From the NCBI GenBank assembly GCA_018269075.1, contig JAFDVJ010000060.1, forward strand, positions 35,079 to 99,078: a DNA stretch of 64,000 nucleotides, in the 5' to 3' direction. The position numbers were made by a program, and so were the translations under genes. This document shows, piece by piece, positions 48,770 through 58,912 of the stretch. Source of the stretch: Acidobacteriota bacterium. GTDB lineage: Bacteria > Acidobacteriota > Blastocatellia > Pyrinomonadales > Pyrinomonadaceae. Position 1 is the stretch's first letter, and each line of letters begins with the position of its first letter. The notes under the pieces are model-generated. The model saw only the letters and a list, made by a program, of their open reading frames with translations, was not told the DNA's origin and did no database searches.

Positions 48770-50698
48770 ATGAAAATCATCAATCCGAGAACGATCGTTA
48801 CGCTCCTGTTTATGCTCCTGTTCGCGACGGCCGCCGCCCGCGCCCAGACGCCGCGGCTCGAAGGCCAGTGGGAGATGTACAACGACACGAACGTCAAGTT
48901 CGACAAGCTCGCCAAGATCGCCCAGAGCGGCAATAACCTGTCGATCAACAACGGCTACGGCGCGAACTCGACCGGCGTTCTGAACGGGAATACGCTGACG
49001 ACCTCGGACGGTCTGACCGGAACGGTCTCGCCGGACGGGACGAGGATCACGTGGAGCATCGGCTACACGTGGGTCAAACAGGGCGTCAAGACGGCGCCGG
49101 CCGGTCTCGATCTGAACGGGAACTGGGCGATGTACGAGGGCGACGGAAAAAAATACGAGAAGAACGCCGTTATCACGCAATCGGGCGCGAGCGTCACGCT
49201 CGACAACGGTTACGGCAGCCGGACGACGATCAATCTGAACGGCTACAGCCTCGCCGCGACGGAGTGGGGCCTGACCGGAAAGATATCGGACGACAGCGGC
49301 CGCATCGACTGGTCGAACGGGTTTTACTGGATCAAAAATTTATTCGGGAACCGGACGGAAGTCGGCACTCTGGAGCAAAAGGAACAGCAGCGGAAAGAAG
49401 CGACGCCCTCCGACAACCGCACGCTGACGCTGCGCAACGGCGGCGCGATCAACGTCACCGTCAATCTCTACAAGGCCGGCCGCCCGAAATACGACAACAC
49501 GCCCGTCAAATCGATCAAATGGGTCGACGGCGGAACGTCGCCGAGCGTCGATTTCGGGATCGACCTCAAACCCGGCGACGCGCTCGAAGCCGAGATCACG
49601 ATGAAGGTGATGAACGGTCTGTCGACCCGCGACATCACGATCTACCGGGCCGCGATTCCGGCCGGGGCGGGCAATCTCTGCTTCGAAGTCGGCGGGACCG
49701 TCTATAAACCGTCCGCCGGCCCTTGCGCCGGCACGAAGGCCGTTGAGTTGGATTACGTGACCCTTCGCAACGAAGCCGGATTTATGGCCAAAATGAGCCT
49801 CGATTACACCGCCCAAACCGGCGCGGCGACCACCGCCCCGAAAACGATCTCGACCGACGACACGATCCTCGGCTTCGAACGTAAGATTTATCTTCCCTAC
49901 GACGCGCGGGCCGGCCAAATGACGCTGAAAGTCAGCCAGCCCGGGACGGTCACGGCGGATCTGCTGTCGACAAAACTGCAGACGAGCGCGAAGTTTTCGG
50001 CGTGCTTCAAAGTCTGGGGCGACGCCGTCATTCCGAAAATCAGCGCCTGTTCGACGGACGGCGCGGCCCGGACGATTAAATTCTGGAACAACTCGGGGGG
50101 CAACGCCTCGATGGAGGTCGTCTACGATGGCAGCCGGAAAACCGTAACCAACTACCTCAACGTGACGCAGACGGAAACCCTCGAAATCCCGCCGTCGAAA
50201 GTTCCGGTCCGGGTAAATTTCGTTATCGACCGCGGCACGAACCCGCCGGGCTTCACGGTTCCCGCCGATTTTACGGGCGAGCTCTGTTTCAAGGTCGAGG
50301 GGCTCAAAGATGCCGCGACGAGCGCGACCTGCGACGACGTCGTCGGCGAGGCGTTCGGCGACACGCGGCGGATCAGGTTTCAGAACGAAGCCGGTTTCGA
50401 CGCGCAGTTGATCGTCAGTTATTTCACGGACGAGGTCATCAACGGCAATACGGTGGCGATGCCGAAATTGATCTCGACCGGGTTTATCAACGGTCTCGGC
50501 GGCAAATACCGCTTCGTCGCGATCCCGAAAAAGACCTCGGTCGGAATGCCGGTCATGGTTTCGATCCAGGGCAGCACGACCGTTAAGAACAACGTCTGGT
50601 CGACGACCCTGCCGGCCGATTTCACCGACAATCCGCAGCCGTGCTTCAAGGTCTGGGGAACCCTGTTCGACCCGCAGGGCGGGAAATGCAAAGAGTAA
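48770..50698 (+). CDS. Exported multi-repeat beta protein
   Basis: A 642-residue protein with a signal peptide (cleavage near ARAQ). Residues about 27-190 contain two similar modules (LEGQWEMYNDTN... and LNGNWAMYEGDG...) rich in Asn/Gly. Residues 210-642 contain four repeats that each start with a [V/I]-x-[L/F]-x-N-x-[A/S]-G motif (LTLRNGGAINVTVNLY, VTLRNEAGFMAKMSLDY, IKFWNNSGGNASMEVVY, IRFQNEAGFDAQLIVSYF) and close with a Cys pair (CFKVWG ... C). The repeats may be disulfide-closed beta domains, loosely like aegerolysin-type folds. Function unknown. GAGGAG precedes the ATG. Confidence 0.8.
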   Translation: MKIINPRTIVTLLFMLLFATAAARAQTPRLEGQWEMYNDTNVKFDKLAKIAQSGNNLSINNGYGANSTGVLNGNTLTTSDGLTGTVSPDGTRITWSIGYTWVKQGVKTAPAGLDLNGNWAMYEGDGKKYEKNAVITQSGASVTLDNGYGSRTTINLNGYSLAATEWGLTGKISDDSGRIDWSNGFYWIKNLFGNRTEVGTLEQKEQQRKEATPSDNRTLTLRNGGAINVTVNLYKAGRPKYDNTPVKSIKWVDGGTSPSVDFGIDLKPGDALEAEITMKVMNGLSTRDITIYRAAIPAGAGNLCFEVGGTVYKPSAGPCAGTKAVELDYVTLRNEAGFMAKMSLDYTAQTGAATTAPKTISTDDTILGFERKIYLPYDARAGQMTLKVSQPGTVTADLLSTKLQTSAKFSACFKVWGDAVIPKISACSTDGAARTIKFWNNSGGNASMEVVYDGSRKTVTNYLNVTQTETLEIPPSKVPVRVNFVIDRGTNPPGFTVPADFTGELCFKVEGLKDAATSATCDDVVGEAFGDTRRIRFQNEAGFDAQLIVSYFTDEVINGNTVAMPKLISTGFINGLGGKYRFVAIPKKTSVGMPVMVSIQGSTTVKNNVWSTTLPADFTDNPQPCFKVWGTLFDPQGGKCKE

Positions 50699-51146
50699 AC
50701 CGAGGAGTGGAACCGTTCGGCGAATGACGGGCGTCGGAAGGATATGAATTGCCATCGCCGATGTTATTTGAAAATTAAAATCCTTAAAAAGTCCGCCGAG
50801 CGGACGACAGAGTATAGCTACAGGCGCGAGCCTGTAGTCGGCCGGAACCGAAATTCGAGCCTGTTTACGGGCGGCAGAAGAAAAACGGGCGTCGACAACA
50901 CCGTTCGTGCTGCGATTATCCGGCCCGGGTTTCCGGCGGAAAAAACTCTGTCGCCTGTAAACAGGCTCGCATCCGGGTTCCGATCTTAACTACAGGCTCG
51001 CGCCTGTAGCTATACTCTGTCGCCGGCAGGGCCGGCTTTATAAGGATTTTTAAATTTTTTTGGACAAGCGGGCGGCAATTCATAACTAACGCGAATTTTT
51101 CCGGGGATGCCCGGCACCGTCGGCGTCAATTCGACAGAGGGAAAAA
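50699..51146. other. Intergenic region occupied by an inverted-repeat element
   Basis: The 448-bp gap holds the MITE-like element at 50777-51052; the rest (51053-51146) leads into the delta-60 protein gene, where GAGGG precedes the ATG. No gene is seen. Confidence 0.7.
50777..51052. mobile_element. MITE-like element with long inverted repeats
   Basis: Perfect 32-bp arms beginning GACAGAGTATAGCTACAGG lie at 50806-50837 and (inverted) 50990-51021. Outside them the ends AAAATCCTTA and its complement are also inverted, and an inner pair around GAGCCTGTTTAC (about 50857 and 50955) adds a second stem. Total about 275 bp, non-coding, no transposase. Confidence 0.75.
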
Positions 51147-53795
51147 ATGACTATCAACAAATCGCGCGGCAATCGAAACTCTCGTCTTTTAACCCACGCC
51201 TTCGGGCTGGCGCTTGTTTTCGCCCTGCTCGCGCCCGCACGGACGCAAGCCGCGGCGAGCCAGTTCGACCGGACTTTCGGCACCGGCGGCTTGGTCTTTT
51301 ATACGCCGGCCGGCGGATCGCGCCCATTCGGAGATCTTGAAATTCAGCCGGACGGCAAAGCGCTCGTCGTCGGAATGAGCGGTTTTCAGATTGCCCGTTT
51401 CAACGCGAACGGCACACCCGACAACACCTTCGACGGCGACGGTGTGGCGCAGGTTCCGAGCCTGTCTCTGGCAAACGCAGTCGCCGTTCAAACGGACGGC
51501 AAAATAGTCGTGGCCGGTACTGTGGGGACCGATGTAGTGCTGGCGCGTTTCAACCTCAACGGTTCGCTCGATTCGACATTCGGCAGCAACGGCATCTCTC
51601 TGCTTTCGATAGCCGACACCCAGAGTGTTCAGGATGTGGCGATCCAGCCGGACGGTAAAATAATCGTCGGCGGCTGGACCGGATTAACCAACGCCGCCAG
51701 GGACTTTATGGTCGTCCGCTTTAACGCGAACGGAAACCCGGATGCCGCGTTCGGCCCGACGGGCAACGGCATGGTTCAGGTATCGTTCAGTAATACGTCA
51801 AGTGACGAGCTGAGTTCCATCTCACTTCAAACCGACGGCAAGATCGTCGCTGGCGGAAACACCAACGGCGGAAGCCTTCCCGCCCTAATGCGGCTCACCG
51901 CCGCGGGCGCGCTCGATCCGACTTTCGGCACGAACGGAAAACTGACGACTTCGGTGACGGGTGTCAACGACTGGATCGGTAAAACGCTGATCAAGCCGGA
52001 CGGAAAGATCATCGCGGCGGGCAGAATCTCAAACTTTGAGGGAACCGACGTCTGCGTGATTCGCTACGACACGACGGGCGCGCTCGATCCGGGTTTCGGC
52101 GTTAACGGGGTAGCGAGAACGAACGATTCAACTTTCGATTTGACCCGCGGCATGGCGCTCCAGCCCGACGGCAGGATCATCGTCGCCGATTACACGGACC
52201 TTGCGACTATCCGTCTGATCCGTTTTAATTCCAACGGCACGTTGGACGCTTCGTTTCACGGCGACGGGATATTTCCGTTTCCCGCGTCCGACTATAGCTT
52301 TATTACGGAGGTTTACGCGATTGCCATTCAGCCGGACGGCAAAGTAATGTTAGCGGGACAGGAAGAAAACAACATATTCCTGTCCCGGCTGCTGGGCGAT
52401 CCCCGCCAGATCTTTACCAATTTCAACTTTGTCGGCCCGGCCGACCGGACCGCCGCCGGCAGCCCGCCGGGGCTTCCGTCAAATTATCCGTCGATCGCCG
52501 ACATTAACGGTCTCGGCGGCACGATTACAAAAGTGCGCGTCACGCTGACGAACTTCACGCATACTTTTCCGGCCGATTTCGACATCCTGCTCGTCGGGCC
52601 GCAGGGGCAGCGGACGATCCTGATGTCCGACGCGGGCGGCGGAAATCCGGGCGTGACGGGGCAAACATACGTCTTCGACCAATCGGCGGCCGTCGATTTT
52701 CCTCTTAATACCAACGCGCCGGGCGGAGTTTACCGGCCGTTCAACAATATCGGCAGCCCGACGATCGAACCCGGCGGCATCGACAATTTTCCCGCGCCCG
52801 GACCGGGTTCGGCGAACTACGGCGCGGCCAGTCTCGACGTCTTCAACGGCACGAACCCGAACGGCATCTGGAAGCTTTACGCGGTCGACGACGAAACCGG
52901 CGATACCGGATTTTTCTCGACCTTCACGCTCGAAGTCACTACTTCAACGTCGAGGCTCAATAATCTCGGCGCGGATTTCGACGGCGACGGGCGGACCGAC
53001 ATCTCGATCTTTCGTCCGTCGAACGGTCAATGGTGGATCAACCGCTCATCCACCGGCGCGACGATCGCCGCGCAGTTCGGCCAGTCGACGGATATTATCA
53101 CGCCCGGCGATTTCACCGGCGACGGCAAGACGGACATCGCTTTTTGGCGGCCTTCGACCGGATTCTGGTTCATTTTAAGATCGGAGGACGGCTCGTTCTT
53201 CTCGTTCCCGTTCGGCGCGAGCGGCGACATTCCCGTCCCGGCCGATTACGACGGCGACGGCCGCTGCGACCCGGCCGTCTTTCGCGCGGCGGCGGCGACC
53301 TGGTACATCTCGCGCACGTCGGACGGCGGCACGACGATCACTTCGTTCGGCGCGGCGACCGACAAGCCCGTCCCGGCCGATTACGACGGCGACGGATTGA
53401 CGGACGTCGCGATCTTTCGCCCGTCGGATGGCTCGTGGTGGTATGTGCGCTCGACCGACGGCACGTTTCGCGTCTACAGTTTCGGCACCGGAACGGACAA
53501 ACCGGTGCCGGGCGACTGGACGGGTGACGGCAGGGCCGACATTGCGATCTTTCGCCCGTCGACGAACGTCTGGTATGTCCAGCGCAGCGAGGACCTTTCG
53601 TTCTTCTCGTTCCCGTGGGGCGCGGCCGGGGATCAGCCCGCGCCGGGCGATTACGACGGCAACGGGATCATGGACGCGACCGTCTTTCGGCCGTCGACGC
53701 TGACGTGGTATGCGAACACGCAGACGCAGGGCGCGGTCTTTACGACGTTCGGCGCAGCCGGCGACCGGCTCGTGCCCGGCGCGTTTATTCCGTAA
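51147..53795 (+). CDS. Exported delta-60 and FG-GAP/VCBS repeat protein
   Basis: An 882-residue protein with a signal peptide (cleavage near TQAAA). Residues about 38-415 are delta-60 repeats (LQTDGKIVVAG, FNANGTPDNTFDGDG motifs repeated seven to eight times). Residues about 420-600 resemble a proprotein-convertase P-domain (DFDILLVGPQGQRTILMSDA). Residues about 610-882 are FG-GAP/VCBS repeats (ADFDGDGRTDISIFRPSNGQ; WWINRSST...; DYDGDGLTDVAIFRPSDG). The last 270 residues are nearly identical to those of the next gene. A cell-surface or secreted beta-propeller protein; ligand unknown. Confidence 0.9.
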   Translation: MTINKSRGNRNSRLLTHAFGLALVFALLAPARTQAAASQFDRTFGTGGLVFYTPAGGSRPFGDLEIQPDGKALVVGMSGFQIARFNANGTPDNTFDGDGVAQVPSLSLANAVAVQTDGKIVVAGTVGTDVVLARFNLNGSLDSTFGSNGISLLSIADTQSVQDVAIQPDGKIIVGGWTGLTNAARDFMVVRFNANGNPDAAFGPTGNGMVQVSFSNTSSDELSSISLQTDGKIVAGGNTNGGSLPALMRLTAAGALDPTFGTNGKLTTSVTGVNDWIGKTLIKPDGKIIAAGRISNFEGTDVCVIRYDTTGALDPGFGVNGVARTNDSTFDLTRGMALQPDGRIIVADYTDLATIRLIRFNSNGTLDASFHGDGIFPFPASDYSFITEVYAIAIQPDGKVMLAGQEENNIFLSRLLGDPRQIFTNFNFVGPADRTAAGSPPGLPSNYPSIADINGLGGTITKVRVTLTNFTHTFPADFDILLVGPQGQRTILMSDAGGGNPGVTGQTYVFDQSAAVDFPLNTNAPGGVYRPFNNIGSPTIEPGGIDNFPAPGPGSANYGAASLDVFNGTNPNGIWKLYAVDDETGDTGFFSTFTLEVTTSTSRLNNLGADFDGDGRTDISIFRPSNGQWWINRSSTGATIAAQFGQSTDIITPGDFTGDGKTDIAFWRPSTGFWFILRSEDGSFFSFPFGASGDIPVPADYDGDGRCDPAVFRAAAATWYISRTSDGGTTITSFGAATDKPVPADYDGDGLTDVAIFRPSDGSWWYVRSTDGTFRVYSFGTGTDKPVPGDWTGDGRADIAIFRPSTNVWYVQRSEDLSFFSFPWGAAGDQPAPGDYDGNGIMDATVFRPSTLTWYANTQTQGAVFTTFGAAGDRLVPGAFIP

Positions 53796-53814
53796 ATACG
53801 TTTGGAGTGCTTGT

Positions 53815-53999
53815 TTTTCCGCGGCTCGGCCGCCCGATGTGCGGCAAGGCTCGGCCTTGCCGTAAAGGTTTTACACCATAAATGCGAGGCCCGGCCTCGC
53901 GCGGCGCGGCTCAAGGCTCAGCCTTTCGCCGGAATCGAGAAAGAAGCGCGCCGGACGGGCACAGCCCGTCCGCACATCGGGCGGCAAAGCCGCGGAAAA
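53815..53999. mobile_element. Palindrome-rich element with 30-bp terminal inverted repeats
   Basis: Terminal arms at 53815-53844 and 53970-53999 match in 28 of 30 positions. Inside are several shorter palindromes with similar centres (GGCAAGGCTCGGCCTTGCC, GCGAGGCCCGGCCTCGC, GACGGGCACAGCCCGTC). It lies between the two large FG-GAP genes in a 330-bp gap without a gene. Confidence 0.7.
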
Positions 54000-54125
54000 C
54001 AGATTCTCGAAGATCTGTCGATAACCCGGGGCGGCGGCGACACCGATTCCGCGCCCGCGACAACCGGAGCATCGAATTCTGGTCGGCGTTTTGAAGACAA
54101 ACCGGCTATTGAACCGGCAAATATT

Positions 54126-57100
54126 ATGAAAAAGTTAAATGTTGTCAAGCAAAACAGCACTAAAATCCTTCGCCTGCTCCTGAGCGTCGGCTGTCTTGTC
54201 GGTCTGCTATTGAGCGCGGCTTTCAATCCGGCGAAATCGGCGGCGCAGTCGTTCGAGGATTTTGCGCCGGCGAGCCCGCAGTCCAACCCGACGACTTTTT
54301 CGAATCATTCGTCCATTACGATCCCCGACAGCGGCAACGCCTCGCCGTATCCTTCAACGATCAGCGTCAACGCGGCCGGCTCGCGAATCAGCAAAGTGAC
54401 CGTCAATATCCGCGCTTTGCGCAACAGCCGGGCCGACGATCTCGACATTTATCTGCTCGCGCCGAACGGGGCCGGCACGGTATTGATGTCGGACGCGGGC
54501 GGGACGGGCTTTAACGACCAGACGTTTTTTACTTTCGATCAGGCCGCGCCGACCATTATCGCCGACAACGGACCGTTGCCGGTCGGCACGGGCCAGACGG
54601 TCGTTTCGCGCCCCGTCAATTACGAATCGTTCAACGTCGACGTGTTCGATCCGCCGGGGCCGGGCATCGACTCGAATTTCGCCGCCAATCTCGATGTTTT
54701 CAACGGGATCAACCCGAACGGCGACTGGAAGCTGCTCGTCGTCGACGACACGCCGGGCGACAACGGCGAGATCCTCGGCGGCTGGGATCTGGTGCTGACG
54801 TTCGACGAGCTGGTCGTCAATGCGACCGACGACGTCGTCGACACGGACGGCTGCACCTTCGCGCACTGCAGTCTGCGCGAGGCGATCAGAGACGTTCCGG
54901 CGGGCGGAAAAGTCAAGTTTTCGACGCTTTTCAACACGCCGCAGACGATCAACCTGCAGCTGCAGGCCGTCGTTCCGCCGATCGCCTCGTTAAAGATCGA
55001 CAAGAACCTGACGATCGAAGGCCCGGGCGCGAACCTTTTGACGATCGCCGGCGCGAACCGGACGAACAACAGCATCAACGACCGGGTTTTTTGGCTCTCC
55101 AATTTTATCGCGACCGTCAATTTGAGCGGAATGACGATCGCGGGCGGCGCGACCAGCGCGACGGGCGGCGGAATCTATTCGGCCGGCATTCTGAACCTTT
55201 CGAAATGCGTCGTCGCGGAAAATACCGCGACTAACGGCGGCGGGGTTTACGGCGTCTTCGTGAACATCTACGAATCTTCGATCGTCAATAACCGCGCGAC
55301 CGGCACCGCCGCCAAGACCGCGGCCGGCCTTTATACGGAAACCGTCACCGTGATCAGAAATTCGACGATCAGCGGAAACCGGAACCAGCAGGCCGCGCCG
55401 AATTCCGCCGGCGGATGGTATGCCCAAAACGACAATCTTTTCGGCAATTCCACTTTGGACAACACGACGATCACCAATAACTACGCGGTCGGCGACAACA
55501 GCGCCGGCGGATTGTTTTCGGAAGGAACGACGGAATTGGCGAACAATATCGTCGCGGGCAATCTCAACAATTCCGTGACGCCCGACGTCGGCGGCGTTTT
55601 CGAATCGCTTAATTTCAATCTGATCGGCAATAAAGGCACGGTCACCGCCTTCAGCCAGCCGTTCGACCAGACCGGAACCGGCCCGGCGCCCATCAATCCG
55701 CGGCTCGCGCCGCTCAATCTCTACGGCGGCACGACGCCGACGCACGCATTGCTCGGCAACAGCCCGGCCATCGACAAGGGCGGCGTTCCGGCGGGCGCGA
55801 CCGAGCTCGCCTTCGACCAGCGCGGCTTCGTCCGCCCCGTCGACGTGGCGGCGGTTCCGAACGCCGGAAACGGTTCCGACATCGGTTCGTTCGAAGCAGG
55901 AAATACTTTGATCGTCAATAAAACCGCCGATACGAACGACGGAAGCTGCAGCGCCACCGATTGTTCCCTGCGCGAAGCGATCGCCGCCGCGCCGTCGGGC
56001 GGAGTCGTTTATTTTTCGGCGCTGTTCAACACGCCGCAGACGATCACGCTCAGTTTGGGCGAGCTCGCCGTCAACAAAAACCTGACGATCCTCGGGATGG
56101 ACGCGAACCTCACGACCGTTTCGGCGAACAGCGCGAGCCGCGTCTTCACCACCAGCAGCACCGGCGTTTTTAACGTTATTCTGCAGGGTCTGACGATCGC
56201 CAACGGCTTTCCGTCGGGCGGCGCGGGCGGCGCGATTTCCAACAACGGCAATCTGACCGTTTCGCAATGCCACGTCACGAACAGCCTCGCGACGCTCGGC
56301 GGCGGTATATTTAACGGCAACAGCGGAACGCTGACGGTTTTGAACAGCACCATTTCAAACAACACCGCGCTCAACTCGGATTCGGGCGGCGGCATCGACA
56401 GCCGCGGCGCGCTCAACGTCTTTATATCGACCGTCAGCGGCAACAGCGCGACCGTCGGCAGCAACAACGCGGGCGGAATCCGTTTTGCGGGAACGACGGC
56501 GACGACGCGGGCGCGGATCGAAAATTCGACGATCACCAACAACACGGCCGCCGGCACGAACAGCGCGGGCGGTCTGCGCCGCGCGAGCGGAGTCATCGAT
56601 CAACTGCTCAACACGATCGTCGCGGGCAACGCTAACAACGCGACCGTGCCCGACGTCACGGAAGCGGGCGCCGCGAACATCATCACTCAGGTTGATTTGA
56701 TCGGCAATCCCGGGACCATCGTATTTTCCAGCGACTCCCGAGTCGGGGCTCCGGGAAATCCGCTTAATCCGCTGCTCGGGCCGCTTGCCGACAACGGCGG
56801 ACCGACGCCGACGCACGCGATCGCTTCGGCTTCGAGCCCGGCGATCAACGGTCCCTTTCCGTGGTTTTTCAACAACGCGTTGACCGACCAGCGCGGTTTG
56901 ATCCGGTCCTTCAATCATCCGCTGGTGCCGAGCGGGCCCGACATCGGCGCGTTCGAGCTGCAGGGCACCGGCCCCGCGCCGATCGCCGCCGCGACCGCCG
57001 CCGACGTGACCGCCGCGGGCGGAAGTTCCTACATTTTCACAGTCACCTACACCGACGACACGGCGATCAACGTCGGCACGATCGGCACCGGCGACGTGAC

Positions 57101-58793
57101 GGTGACCGGTCCGAACGGCTTTACCGCGACGCCCGCGTTTGTCTCGGTGAACAATAACACGAACGGCACGCCGCGCACCGCCACCTACAGCTTCACGCCG
57201 CCGGGCGGCATCTGGGACATCGGCGACAACGGCGCCTACACCGTTCTTATGCAGCCGAATCAGGTCGCCGACAACGCCGGCAATTTCGTCGGGAGCGGCA
57301 CGATCGGCAGCTTCGCCGTCAGCATCCCGCCCGCCTGTCAATATGTTTTATCGCCGGCCTCGCCGCAGTCCGTTCCGGCCGCCGGCGGCAGCCTGAACGT
57401 CAATGTCAGCGCGGTCGCGAGCTGCGCGTGGACGGCGGCGAGCAATTCCGCTTTTCTCACCGTGACGTCCGGCGCGTCGGGCAGCGGGAACGGTACGGTC
57501 GCGGTAATGATTGCCGCCAACACCGGCGCGGCGCGCAATGGCACTTTGACGATCGCCGGGCAGACCTACACGATCAATCAGGCCGCCGGACCGGCGTGTC
57601 CGTCCGCTCAGCCGATCGCTTTCGGACAGACCGTCGGCGGCGCGCTCCAGTCCGGCGACTGCACCTACACGGACAATTCCTTCTACGACGCCTACACGTT
57701 CAGCGGAACCGCCGGACAGCAGATTTCGATCGCGATGAGCTCGGCGCAGTTCAATTCCTATCTCTTTCTCTATCAGGGCAATTATCCCGGCGGATCGGTC
57801 GTCGCCCAGGACGACAACGGGGGCGGCGGCAGCAACGCGCGGATTCCCGCCAACGGATTTTTGACCCTGCCGGCCACCGGGACCTACACGATCCTCGCCA
57901 ACTCGTTCGCGGCCGGCGAAACCGGCTCGTACAGTCTGACCCTCAGCCGATCGGCCGCGCGCGCGCCGTTCGATTTCGACGGCGACGGACGGACCGACAT
58001 TTCGATCTTCCGCCCGTCGAACGGTCAATGGTGGATCAACCGCTCAGCTTCCGGCGTGACGATCGCCGCGCAGTTCGGCCAGTCGACGGATATTATCGCG
58101 CCCGGCGATTTCACGGGCGACGGCAAGACCGACATCGCTTTTTGGCGCCCGTCGACGGGGTTCTGGTTCATATTAAGATCGGAGGACGGCTCGTTCTTCT
58201 CGTTCCCGTTCGGCACTTCGGGCGATGTGCCGGTGCCGGCCGATTACGACGGCGACGGCAGGACGGATGCCGCCGTCTTTCGTCCCGCGGCGGCGACCTG
58301 GTACATTTTCCGTTCCTCGGACGGCGGGACGACGATCACTTCGTTCGGCGCGGCGACCGACAAACCCGTGCCGGCCGATTACGACGGCGACGGCAAGACG
58401 GACGTCGCGATCTTTCGCCCGTCGGACGGCTCGTGGTGGTTCGTTCGTTCATCCGACAACACGTTTCGCGTCTACAGCTTCGGCACGGGAACGGACAAAC
58501 CGGTGCCGGGCGACTGGACCGGCGACGGCAAGGCGGACGTCGCGATCTTTCGGCCGTCGACGAACGTCTGGTATGTCCAGCGGAGCGAGGACCTTTCGTT
58601 CTTCTCGTTCCCGTGGGGCGCGGCCGGCGATCAGCCCGCGCCGGGCGATTACGACGGCAACGGGATCATGGACGCGGCCGTCTTCCGGCCGTCGACGCTG
58701 ACCTGGTACGCGAACACGCAGACGCAGGGCGCGGTCTTTACGACGTTCGGCGCGACCGGCGACCGGCTCGTGCCGGGCGCGTTTATTCCGTAA
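54126..58793 (+). CDS. Very large exported CSLREA / BACON / PPC / FG-GAP protein
   Basis: The start is the ATG at 54126 (MKKLNVVKQ), which opens a signal peptide ending near KSAAQ; the 108 codons upstream are repeat-derived. The 1555-residue protein has a P-domain-like module (about 55-225), two CSLREA motifs (HCSLREAI, DCSLREAI) each leading into right-handed beta-helix regions with choice-of-anchor features, a BACON domain (CQYVLSPASPQSVPAAGGSL...), a bacterial pre-peptidase C-terminal domain (QISIAMSSAQFNSYLFLYQG) and about 275 residues of FG-GAP/VCBS repeats. The last segment duplicates the upstream gene. Probably a cell-surface adhesin or carbohydrate-binding protein; no catalytic site is recognised. 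Confidence 0.92.
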   Translation: MKKLNVVKQNSTKILRLLLSVGCLVGLLLSAAFNPAKSAAQSFEDFAPASPQSNPTTFSNHSSITIPDSGNASPYPSTISVNAAGSRISKVTVNIRALRNSRADDLDIYLLAPNGAGTVLMSDAGGTGFNDQTFFTFDQAAPTIIADNGPLPVGTGQTVVSRPVNYESFNVDVFDPPGPGIDSNFAANLDVFNGINPNGDWKLLVVDDTPGDNGEILGGWDLVLTFDELVVNATDDVVDTDGCTFAHCSLREAIRDVPAGGKVKFSTLFNTPQTINLQLQAVVPPIASLKIDKNLTIEGPGANLLTIAGANRTNNSINDRVFWLSNFIATVNLSGMTIAGGATSATGGGIYSAGILNLSKCVVAENTATNGGGVYGVFVNIYESSIVNNRATGTAAKTAAGLYTETVTVIRNSTISGNRNQQAAPNSAGGWYAQNDNLFGNSTLDNTTITNNYAVGDNSAGGLFSEGTTELANNIVAGNLNNSVTPDVGGVFESLNFNLIGNKGTVTAFSQPFDQTGTGPAPINPRLAPLNLYGGTTPTHALLGNSPAIDKGGVPAGATELAFDQRGFVRPVDVAAVPNAGNGSDIGSFEAGNTLIVNKTADTNDGSCSATDCSLREAIAAAPSGGVVYFSALFNTPQTITLSLGELAVNKNLTILGMDANLTTVSANSASRVFTTSSTGVFNVILQGLTIANGFPSGGAGGAISNNGNLTVSQCHVTNSLATLGGGIFNGNSGTLTVLNSTISNNTALNSDSGGGIDSRGALNVFISTVSGNSATVGSNNAGGIRFAGTTATTRARIENSTITNNTAAGTNSAGGLRRASGVIDQLLNTIVAGNANNATVPDVTEAGAANIITQVDLIGNPGTIVFSSDSRVGAPGNPLNPLLGPLADNGGPTPTHAIASASSPAINGPFPWFFNNALTDQRGLIRSFNHPLVPSGPDIGAFELQGTGPAPIAAATAADVTAAGGSSYIFTVTYTDDTAINVGTIGTGDVTVTGPNGFTATPAFVSVNNNTNGTPRTATYSFTPPGGIWDIGDNGAYTVLMQPNQVADNAGNFVGSGTIGSFAVSIPPACQYVLSPASPQSVPAAGGSLNVNVSAVASCAWTAASNSAFLTVTSGASGSGNGTVAVMIAANTGAARNGTLTIAGQTYTINQAAGPACPSAQPIAFGQTVGGALQSGDCTYTDNSFYDAYTFSGTAGQQISIAMSSAQFNSYLFLYQGNYPGGSVVAQDDNGGGGSNARIPANGFLTLPATGTYTILANSFAAGETGSYSLTLSRSAARAPFDFDGDGRTDISIFRPSNGQWWINRSASGVTIAAQFGQSTDIIAPGDFTGDGKTDIAFWRPSTGFWFILRSEDGSFFSFPFGTSGDVPVPADYDGDGRTDAAVFRPAAATWYIFRSSDGGTTITSFGAATDKPVPADYDGDGKTDVAIFRPSDGSWWFVRSSDNTFRVYSFGTGTDKPVPGDWTGDGKADVAIFRPSTNVWYVQRSEDLSFFSFPWGAAGDQPAPGDYDGNGIMDAAVFRPSTLTWYANTQTQGAVFTTFGATGDRLVPGAFIP

Positions 58794-58861
58794 TCGTTCC
58801 GGCAACCGGATCGTCGCAGTTCGGCGGCAATATCCGCCCGCTCAGAAGCCCATTTGAGCCA

Positions 58862-58892
58862 TAAGAAAAGCGGTCTGATTTCTCAGACCGCT
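58862..58892 (-). terminator. Intrinsic terminator of tRNA-Arg
   Basis: A perfect 10-bp stem AGCGGTCTGA / TCAGACCGCT with a GAAA tetraloop on the minus strand, followed by TTTTCTT. It is 21 bp downstream of the tRNA 3' end. Confidence 0.9.
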
Positions 58893-58912
58893 GAATCTTT
58901 TTTATTTCCAAG

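Noticed and set aside
53802..54125. N-terminal extension of the giant FG-GAP protein
   Set aside because: These codons are translated from the palindromic element, and a proper signal peptide starts at ATG 54126.
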